Source: a virus
IMG/VR virus record: IMGVR_UViG_3300007734_000660
Location: 1 to 37,943 of that record
Strand: one strand, 5' to 3'
DNA: 37,943 nucleotides
A program made the translations under genes and the position numbers. The notes under the pieces were generated by a model. The model had not been told where the DNA came from. It saw only the letters and a program-made list of their open reading frames with translations, and searched no databases. Positions 32,634 through 37,943 of the stretch are shown here, in pieces; position 1 is the stretch's first letter, and every line of letters starts with the position of its first letter.

Positions 32634-32905
32634 CGAGCGACGAACGCAAAGAAGCACGGGCCAAAGCCGCAGAGGGCGGATACTGGCGACTGACCAACCC
32701 TTACGAGATCCGAAATCCGGAGCATATGACGGCCTACGCTAGCTGTCTGCGATCCTTATCAGGTGGGCGTAGCACCTACCGAATCGTCCGCACCGTGGAC
32801 GACGGCGCGGAGTGCCTGGAAGTCTGGCGCAAAGGCGGTATTCCGCCAACACCCGACGAGGACGAGCAGGAAGACCCCGCAGACGCGTCCAAACCCAACG
32901 ACTGA
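32630..32905 (+). CDS. Hypothetical acidic protein
   Basis: 91 residues from an ATGA overlap. N-terminal basic helix, beta TYRIVRTVDDGAECLEVWRK and an acidic Asp/Glu/Pro tail. Unknown; it precedes the replication initiator by 43 bases. Confidence 0.5.
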   Translation: MTSDERKEARAKAAEGGYWRLTNPYEIRNPEHMTAYASCLRSLSGGRSTYRIVRTVDDGAECLEVWRKGGIPPTPDEDEQEDPADASKPND

Positions 32906-32948
32906 CACAACGCCCGGGTTCCGAGATTCGGACCCGGGCAAACGATTT

Positions 32949-33734
32949 ATGGACGAGAAAACCAAGAGCAGAAACCCGTGGTTCAGGTTCTACGCGGATG
33001 ACTTTTTTGCCGGTACTGCCGACATGTCACAAGCCGAGGTCGGGGCGTACATTCGACTGCTTTGCCACCAGTGGAACCGTGGCTCAATTCCGGTTCAGCC
33101 GGACAAGTTGCAACGTCTCGCAGGTGGCATTGTGACAAACGAGGTGATGCAAAAGTTCAAAATTGTCGAAAACGACTGCCGGAAGAACCAACGAATGGAG
33201 GTTGAGAGAGGCAAGCAGGACGCGTTTATCGCAAAACAAAGGGGAAACGGCGTAAAGAGCGGAGAAGCAAGACGAAGGTTGGTTGAACCACGGTTCAATT
33301 CTGGTTCAACCAAAAACGAACCACGGTTCAATTCTGGTTGCGATTTGGTTCCAACCAAACATGAACCCCCCATAACCATAACCATTGGTAAAGACATATG
33401 CTCATCTGCGATGAGCGATGAGTTCGACAAATTCTGGAACTCCTACCCGAGACGCGTTGGAAAGAAAACCGCCAAGGCGTCATGGTCGAAGCTCAAACCC
33501 GAAGACAAGGCCGATGCCATGGGCAAGCTCCCGGCGTTCCTGTCGTCCGAGGATTGGACAAAGGACGGCGGGCAATTTGTCCCACACCCCGCGACTTGGC
33601 TCAACGGTCGCAGGTGGGAGGACGAGATCGCACCGCAGTCACCGAAGGCACAAGCCAACGGCAAGCCTCTCACGGCAGAGCAACGGTGGGGGCAGAAGAT
33701 GCTGGCGCAGATCGAAGCGGAGGCCGCGAAATGA
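32949..33734 (+). CDS. Replication initiator/helicase loader-like protein (DUF1376)
   Basis: 261 residues from ATG 32949. Residues 10-60 (WFRFYADDFFAGTADMSQAE, then GAYIRLLCHQWNRGSIP) are the DUF1376 domain of phage primosomal proteins. A middle linker has EPRFNSG twice (113-119 and 124-130); the C-terminal domain (FDKFWNSYPRRVGKKTAKAS to HPATWLNGRRWEDE) is a DnaT/replisome-organiser-like part. Together this loads the DnaB-like helicase next door. The linker DNA contains iteron-like repeats. Its stop overlaps the helicase start (ATGA). Confidence 0.8.
   Translation: MDEKTKSRNPWFRFYADDFFAGTADMSQAEVGAYIRLLCHQWNRGSIPVQPDKLQRLAGGIVTNEVMQKFKIVENDCRKNQRMEVERGKQDAFIAKQRGNGVKSGEARRRLVEPRFNSGSTKNEPRFNSGCDLVPTKHEPPITITIGKDICSSAMSDEFDKFWNSYPRRVGKKTAKASWSKLKPEDKADAMGKLPAFLSSEDWTKDGGQFVPHPATWLNGRRWEDEIAPQSPKAQANGKPLTAEQRWGQKMLAQIEAEAAK
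33074..33339 (+). repeat. Iteron-like repeats, candidate replication origin
   Basis: A perfect 22-bp repeat beginning GAACCACGGTTCAATTCTGG occurs at 33285-33306 and 33318-33339, 33 bp apart. A 27-bp relative with five transitions is at 33074-33100 in a different reading frame. TTGAACC-AC-GGTTCAA (33283-33298) is a perfect inverted repeat. Frame-independent conservation and the position inside the initiator gene recall lambda ori inside gene O. Confidence 0.6.
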
Positions 33735-35083
33735 TTGCCGACCCGATCAACGCGAACGCGGACGCCAGCCTGCCGCCGCATTCGATGGAATGTGAAAACG
33801 GGCTCATCGCGGCTACCATTGGAAACCGCGACGGCATTGCCGAGGCTTACGCACTCGGCATCCGAGACGATGCCTTTTTCTCGCTCCCTCACCGGCACGT
33901 CTGGCAGGCAATTACGGAACTTGAGGCGCAGGGCGCCCCAGTCGAGATCGTGGCCATCGCCCAGAGGCTCCGGGAGCAAGGCAGGCTCGACGGCGTCACC
34001 GCCTCCGTTTCCCTGTTCGCGTTAGCAAACGACGCAGTCCCCGGAATGCTCCAATGGTTCGTCCAAGGCATTCTGAAAGCGTGGGAGCTACGCAGAGTCA
34101 TTCGGGCATCCCAAAATGCCGTGGCGGTGGCAATGCGCGCGAATGCGGACCCCTCCCAGATCGTGCTTGAGCTTGAAAATGAGCTTGAGGCGGCAAAACA
34201 CCATTCGCAGGCATCGACTCGGACCGCGAAACAGGTCTGCCGATCGTGGATCGACCGGGTACAGCAACGGCAGGCTGACAGGGCAGCGGGAACGACCTTG
34301 TCGGGAATCCCGACGGGGTTCGCGAAGCTCGACGCCATGAGCAGTGGACTAATGCCGGGAACGATGACCGTGATTGGAGCCCGTCCATCTGTCGGGAAAA
34401 CGGCGATGCTGTGCAACCTCGTTCGGAGCGCGGGAATCGACGGACAGATCCCGACGACCGTCGTAAGCCTAGAGACGATGCACGAAACGCTAATGGACCG
34501 GATTGCGTCGGACGTTTGCCGGATCGACGGCTGGAAGCTCCGCGACGGCATCCAACTGGGCGATGAAGAGCAGCGCCGCCTTGTTGTGTTCGCTGCAAAG
34601 GCGTCCGCCGCGCCCGTTACTTGGTCTGTGGACGTGTTCGACTGTGCGGGCATCTGTTCCATGATCGGACGCCATGCCGACGCCGGAACGAAGTTGTTCC
34701 TCATCGACTACCTGCAAATCGTAAACCCAGGCGGCACACACGACCGCCGCGCCTACTCGGTCGGAAGCGTGGCAACGGCGCTCAAGCAGGCTTCATTGCG
34801 CCACAAGGTTGCCGTCGTCGTGTTGGCCCAGTTGAAGCGCACGGACACGGACGAGTCGCTTCCTACCGCAAACGACCTTGCCGACTCAGACCAGATATTC
34901 CGAGACGCTGACCTGCTGTGGCTTCTCCACCGGCCCGATAGGTTCGACGAGCCAACAAAGGGCTCGGTTGTCGTGGCGAAGAATAAGGAGGGCGAGACGG
35001 CAATCGTCCCCATGCACTACGACCCGTCAAATTTCCGGTGGACCGAAAACATCCCATCAAAAATCGACCATGACGCCCGCTGA
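33731..35083 (+). CDS. DnaB-like replicative helicase
   Basis: 450 residues from ATG 33731 (ATGA with the initiator). N-terminal domain with HSMECENGLIAATI, HRHVWQAITELE; RecA-like domain with Walker A GARPSVGKT (216-224), SLETM (246-250), Walker B KLFLIDYLQ (321-329) and a LAQLKR motif. Unwinds DNA at the fork as a hexamer. It forms the replication pair with the DUF1376 protein. Length near the family norm. Confidence 0.92.
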   Translation: MIADPINANADASLPPHSMECENGLIAATIGNRDGIAEAYALGIRDDAFFSLPHRHVWQAITELEAQGAPVEIVAIAQRLREQGRLDGVTASVSLFALANDAVPGMLQWFVQGILKAWELRRVIRASQNAVAVAMRANADPSQIVLELENELEAAKHHSQASTRTAKQVCRSWIDRVQQRQADRAAGTTLSGIPTGFAKLDAMSSGLMPGTMTVIGARPSVGKTAMLCNLVRSAGIDGQIPTTVVSLETMHETLMDRIASDVCRIDGWKLRDGIQLGDEEQRRLVVFAAKASAAPVTWSVDVFDCAGICSMIGRHADAGTKLFLIDYLQIVNPGGTHDRRAYSVGSVATALKQASLRHKVAVVVLAQLKRTDTDESLPTANDLADSDQIFRDADLLWLLHRPDRFDEPTKGSVVVAKNKEGETAIVPMHYDPSNFRWTENIPSKIDHDAR

Positions 35084-35276
35084 AAAGACTGAGTTTGACC
35101 AATGGTGGCGCACATACGGAAGCCGCATTTGCTCCCTGTTGCTACATCCTGACATGGAGACCAAGGCCGCGCTTCGCGTGTCTGCGCTAGAGGCATTCCG
35201 ACATTGCAACCAGAGAACCACCGAAAATTCTCTTGCCGCCTTAGTAATCCAGCCCACTAATAGCGTCCGTCGATGA
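35070..35276 (+). CDS. Hypothetical 68-residue protein
   Basis: ATG 35070 within the helicase stop region. WWRTYGSRICSLLLHPDMET, then helical ALRVSALEAFRH. Unknown; overlaps the next gene by 4 bases. Confidence 0.55.
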   Translation: MTPAEKTEFDQWWRTYGSRICSLLLHPDMETKAALRVSALEAFRHCNQRTTENSLAALVIQPTNSVRR

Positions 35277-36022
35277 ATATCACCCAACCCAAGCGCCGGT
35301 TGATGGCTGTCGGATGCAGCCACGGGAACCGAGCCAACGCTGGCGCACTAGACGCCGCGCTACGGTTCCGAGAGTCGTTCAGGCCGACACATGTCGTGCA
35401 TCTGGGAGACGCTTGGGATCTGGCAAGCCTACGCTCTGGGGCGCTGTCCAACTCAGGGGACGCGGACGTTGACGACGACTACAAGGGCGACATCGAGAGC
35501 GGCATCGCGTTTTTGAATGCGCTGCGCCCAACCGTTTTCTGTCTAGGCAACCACGACGAGCGGGCGAAGCGGTATTTGACCGACCATAGAGCCGTCGTTC
35601 GATGCGCTGCCGAGGCCGTCTGGGACTCCATGACGCGCTGTATTAAGCGGCACGCGAAGGTTTTCATTCAACACAACGACGTTTTCGACCGCTCGTTCCA
35701 CGTTCTCGGCGGCGTCAAATTCGGGCACGGCGTGCTGTTCTCGGAAAACTTCATCCGGGACAGCGCCGAGACCTTTGGCAATTGCGTCGTAGCCCACGCA
35801 CACCGAGCCGGTAGCGCAACGGGACGCAGGTCCGATAACCCCGTCTGCCTGTCGCCTGGCACCCTCGCTGACGTGCCGTGCATGGAGTACGCGCACAAGC
35901 GCCGGTCCACCCTCGCATGGTCGCACGGCATCGTGTTCGGGGAAGTCACAGACACCGAGGCCAATTTGTACGTTCACCAATGGCACCAAGGAGAGAAACA
36001 ATGGAAAATCCCGAGCTTCTAA
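35273..36022 (+). CDS. Calcineurin-like metallophosphoesterase
   Basis: 249 residues. Metal motifs in order: GCSHGN (14-19; the usual D-x-H has Ser at the Asp place), HLGDAWD (43-49), LGNHDE (91-96), His152 and AHAHR (174-178). The fold hydrolyses phosphate esters or phosphodiesters; phage members may act on DNA ends, cyclic nucleotides or proteins. The replaced first Asp may change metal choice or activity. It begins inside the preceding gene and ends inside the next one. Confidence 0.85.
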   Translation: MNITQPKRRLMAVGCSHGNRANAGALDAALRFRESFRPTHVVHLGDAWDLASLRSGALSNSGDADVDDDYKGDIESGIAFLNALRPTVFCLGNHDERAKRYLTDHRAVVRCAAEAVWDSMTRCIKRHAKVFIQHNDVFDRSFHVLGGVKFGHGVLFSENFIRDSAETFGNCVVAHAHRAGSATGRRSDNPVCLSPGTLADVPCMEYAHKRRSTLAWSHGIVFGEVTDTEANLYVHQWHQGEKQWKIPSF

Positions 36023-36372
36023 AGGCCCTGATCGACGCCATCACGGGCAAGCCTGACGCCATCCCCGATGGTTGGCGCACGGCGGAACAATGGGCGCAGA
36101 TCGCCGGCATAACCTCCGGACAGATGCGGCGCAAACTCACGGCGGCAGCTAAGGCAGGGAGAATGCAGAGGAGTGAGTTCTTAGTCCGCAAAGGGGTCAA
36201 GACGATTTCGGTGTCGCACTTCATTACAGAGGAAGAATACCGCGCGATCGACGAACTCCAAGCCGGACGCATGAGTTGCGGAATATCCCGAGAAGGAATG
36301 TCAATGTCTCTCGCCAACAAAGCGGCGCACAAGATCTGGTCAGGTATGCGAAAGGAACGGCGTGAAGCGTGA
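36001..36372 (+). CDS. Helix-turn-helix protein
   Basis: 123 residues from ATG 36001, overlapping the phosphoesterase gene. WRTAEQWAQIAGITSGQMRR, then KLTAAAKAGRMQRSEFLVR, is a winged-helix pattern. The C-terminus is basic. It could regulate the late switch. Unknown family. Confidence 0.6.
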   Translation: MENPELLKALIDAITGKPDAIPDGWRTAEQWAQIAGITSGQMRRKLTAAAKAGRMQRSEFLVRKGVKTISVSHFITEEEYRAIDELQAGRMSCGISREGMSMSLANKAAHKIWSGMRKERREA

Positions 36373-36460
36373 AGAGGAGGACCGCGGAATGTGCGCCGAG
36401 TACACATTCCGCTTGTGTAAGCATAAGCAACTGCGCCAACCAAAACCAACACGATACTAA
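36362..36460 (+). CDS. 32-residue ORF containing a hairpin
   Basis: GTG 36362 to TAA 36460, which overlaps the next ATG (TAATG). The product is basic with a Cys (TFRLCKHKQLRQPKP). It includes the strong inverted repeat at 36384-36412, so the stretch may be regulatory DNA instead of a gene. Confidence 0.3.
   Translation: MKREEEDRGMCAEYTFRLCKHKQLRQPKPTRY
36384..36412. promoter_or_regulatory. Strong 10-bp inverted repeat
   Basis: GCGGAATGTG (36384-36393), 9-base loop, CACATTCCGC (36403-36412): perfect 10-bp arms. No T-run follows, so it is not a standard terminator. It lies in the largest non-coding gap (36,373-36,459) of the right end and could be an operator or an RNA regulatory hairpin. Confidence 0.6.
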
Positions 36461-36651
36461 TGCCAACCAACGAAACAGGAGATAAGAGGCGCTGCAAAGC
36501 AAGGCATTCAGTGGTTGTTACAGTAATTGGACCGATAGAGGTTAGGATCGGAGAAACAAAGTGGCCATGCACGGCCTATAGTAAGGACGGCAAGGCTTTC
36601 GCTAGAACAAACAAAGAGTTCGACGCCAAGTTTGAGGAGATCAATCCGTGA
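36460..36651 (+). CDS. 63-residue beta-type protein
   Basis: ATG 36460 to TGA 36651. HSVVVTVIGPIEVRIGETKW suggests a small beta barrel. Function unknown. The next gene begins inside its stop. Confidence 0.55.
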   Translation: MPTNETGDKRRCKARHSVVVTVIGPIEVRIGETKWPCTAYSKDGKAFARTNKEFDAKFEEINP

Positions 36652-36866
36652 ATGCTATCAGTTGCAGCTATTGCGGCATTACAACTCACATTGAAGCCGT
36701 TGAGGTTGGAACATTGAAGGAATCAACAAGCGGGAAATCGCTGGTTGTAAGGTATGAATGCGAAAACGGGCACAGATATGAAGTGCGAACAGTAGACCAC
36801 TCTGGGGGAACGTGGCCATCTATTCATACTCTTGAACCAATTGACAATTGCGGATGCGGCAAATAA
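36648..36866 (+). CDS. 72-residue zinc-finger-like protein
   Basis: GTG 36648. CSYCG near the start and CENGH and CGCG later form a possible zinc site. Beta-rich middle. Unknown role. Confidence 0.55.
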   Translation: MNAISCSYCGITTHIEAVEVGTLKESTSGKSLVVRYECENGHRYEVRTVDHSGGTWPSIHTLEPIDNCGCGK

Positions 36867-36869
36867 CAA

Positions 36870-37043
36870 ATGAAGCTTTCCAACTGCGCGTGCTGGCACA
36901 TGCCCCGAATCACAGAGCGATCAGTCGGGACCGTCCTATTTGCCTGCGCCGACCCGCATTGCATAGCAGCAACCCCAGAGTGCGACATCGCAGCACACGC
37001 AGCCAAGGTCTGGCAGGCCATGCAGTCAGAGGCAATGCAATGA
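36870..37043 (+). CDS. 57-residue Cys-rich protein
   Basis: ATG 36870 to TGA 37043, whose stop overlaps the next ATG. CACWH, CADPHC and a C-terminal helix AAHAAKVWQAMQSEAM. Probably a metal-binding miniprotein. Unknown role. Confidence 0.5.
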   Translation: MKLSNCACWHMPRITERSVGTVLFACADPHCIAATPECDIAAHAAKVWQAMQSEAMQ

Positions 37044-37210
37044 ACGAGCAGCCCTGCACCTGCGGCAACGTCGGACGCATTAGCTACGGCGAAGACTACC
37101 GACCGATCCGCGAGTGCTCATGCGGCGGGACCGTCACTCACGGGGAATGGGTCGCGAGGAAGGAGAAGCAGGTGAAGAAGCGCGAGAAGAAAGGAAAGCA
37201 GGGAGAATGA
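37040..37210 (+). CDS. 56-residue zinc/basic protein
   Basis: ATG 37040. CTCGN and CSCGG pairs, then a Lys-rich end (KEKQVKKREKKGKQ) suggesting nucleic-acid contact. It overlaps the HNH start (ATGA). Confidence 0.5.
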   Translation: MNEQPCTCGNVGRISYGEDYRPIRECSCGGTVTHGEWVARKEKQVKKREKKGKQGE

Positions 37211-37875
37211 CAGCGGCACAGGAACAGAGTGGAGCTGAGGCAAAGCGATTCAAGCGCGGGGACGTGCGGGAGGATGGGAAGGTGTTTTGGCAATACACAT
37301 CGCGCGCAACAGGAAGAAAAGAGCTGTGGGCAACTCAAGCGTCATTTGAGAAATGGAAAGAAACAGAAAGAAGATGGAAGGCTTCAAATAAGGACAAGTT
37401 AAAGCAGCACCATGCTAGAAACCGGGCAAGAAACGGAGCAAAATACAACGGACGATTAAGGGAAAGATACGCAACTGACAATTCGTATAGGCAGAAGATA
37501 AGGGCCGCATGCAATAGCTTCAGGGCAAAGAACAGGGAAGCGATCAACGCAAAAGAAAGAGGCAAGCCAATAACCGCAAGATCTAAAGCAAGTACAAAGC
37601 TATCGGAAATGAGAGCGAGGGGATGTGTTCCGGATAATTACAATCACGAAGCTGTTGTGTGCATTTTTGAGATGCGTATTCGGGTGCAGAAGTGTTTGGG
37701 AATTGAGATGAACATCGACCACATCCTTCCCATCGCTGCCGGTGGATACCACCACCACCGGAACATGCAGGTTCTGCCAAGAGCGATCAACATGCTCAAA
37801 AGAAACAGCTTGTTCTATCAGGTTCCCGTCGCTTGGAAACAAGTGATCCATGGATACGGTCTGGGGTGCCAATAA
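37207..37875 (+). CDS. HNH endonuclease, terminase-adjacent
   Basis: 222 residues from ATG 37207. N-terminal Lys/Arg-rich helices (about 40-130), then HNH core: MNIDHILPIAAGGYHHH (168-184) with Asp171-His172 and His182-184, followed by NMQVLPRAINMLKRN with Asn195. HNH proteins next to terminase genes (HK97 gp74 type) nick DNA and support cos cleavage. Across the circular junction the next gene is the small terminase. AT-richer codon use than the late genes suggests recent arrival or a homing-type origin. Confidence 0.8.
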   Translation: MTAAQEQSGAEAKRFKRGDVREDGKVFWQYTSRATGRKELWATQASFEKWKETERRWKASNKDKLKQHHARNRARNGAKYNGRLRERYATDNSYRQKIRAACNSFRAKNREAINAKERGKPITARSKASTKLSEMRARGCVPDNYNHEAVVCIFEMRIRVQKCLGIEMNIDHILPIAAGGYHHHRNMQVLPRAINMLKRNSLFYQVPVAWKQVIHGYGLGCQ

Positions 37876-37943
37876 TAGGTCAGCAGACCCCCACCGGCCA
37901 AGGAAACCTACTGTAAAATACCGTTAACGGGTGACCGCGCGAG
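37876..37943 (+). other. Right terminal region with palindrome and overlap to position 1
   Basis: 68 bases without a gene. It contains a TAAAAT -10-like element (37914-37919), a perfect 10-bp palindrome CCGTTAACGG (37921-37930) and then the 14 bases (37930-37943) identical to 1-14. Could hold the late promoter, cos/pac region, or both. Confidence 0.5.

Noticed and set aside
1-37943. tRNA genes, integrase, CRISPR arrays or insertion sequences
   Set aside because: None were seen by eye. The only dense repeats are the Gly-X array and the iteron-like set, and no tyrosine or serine recombinase motif was found.

Overview
The window reads as one nearly complete genome of a tailed double-stranded DNA phage. 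It is high-GC (roughly 58-60% by eye) and almost every gene is on the + strand with start/stop overlaps of 1-20 bases (ATGA, GTGA, TTGA). The first and last 14 bases are identical (GGTGACCGCGCGAG), so the sequence is a circularly closing or permuted map and the left end is not a biological end. Lambda-type head proteins (GpA-like large terminase, GpB-like portal, S49 protease), a tape-measure protein and tail-tube-like genes suggest a siphovirus morphology. A probable lipoprotein and small membrane proteins of the lysis type point to a Gram-negative host. Many genes lack a clear Shine-Dalgarno and instead have A/C-rich leaders (AACCAAACC-ATG style), which is compatible with Verrucomicrobiota- or Bacteroidota-like hosts; the sequence alone does not settle the host. 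No tRNA, rRNA, integrase or CRISPR was seen.

Layout. 1-2,973: small terminase-like gene, scaffold-like protein, major capsid and cement-like protein, closed by a strong rho-independent terminator. 2,998-6,576: a receptor-interaction cassette in which an SGNH-hydrolase tail protein lies between two short related proteins, followed by an accessory tail protein. 6,573-7,595: holin-like, membrane and lipoprotein lysis-type genes. 7,592-13,319: connector-like genes, large terminase, gpW-like joiner, portal and S49 protease. 13,319-21,450: tail genes, with a short tape measure and a 1,241-residue tail protein. This order, with capsid, fibres and lysis before the large terminase and portal, is permuted relative to lambda.

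21,451-22,800 is the control region: one minus-strand ribbon-helix-helix gene diverges from a plus-strand early operon that starts with a second tiny RHH-like protein. 22,797-29,376 holds an excisionase-like HTH protein, a lytic transglycosylase, a minimal RNA ligase, a RecT/RecE-type recombination pair (recT carries a frameshift in this sequence), an NTP pyrophosphohydrolase-like protein, a RusA resolvase, several zinc-ribbon miniproteins and a Gly-Tyr/Ser/Asp hexanucleotide-repeat gene. 29,455-32,262 holds an SSB followed by an AT-richer block: a conserved phage protein, a DUF3440-like small protein, an IbrA-like PP-loop ATPase and an IbrB-like ParB protein. 32,949-35,083 is the replication core (DUF1376 initiator with internal iteron-like repeats, then a DnaB-like helicase). 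35,070-37,875 has a metallophosphoesterase, an HTH protein, small zinc proteins and an HNH endonuclease that directly precedes the small terminase across the circular junction.

Inferred logic: the early operon provides recombination-dependent replication (RecE/RecT, SSB, RusA, initiator, helicase). The IbrA/IbrB block probably modifies or regulates something in DNA or host metabolism by unknown chemistry. The HNH protein and terminase act together in packaging. The remaining late genes build the virion and lyse the host.
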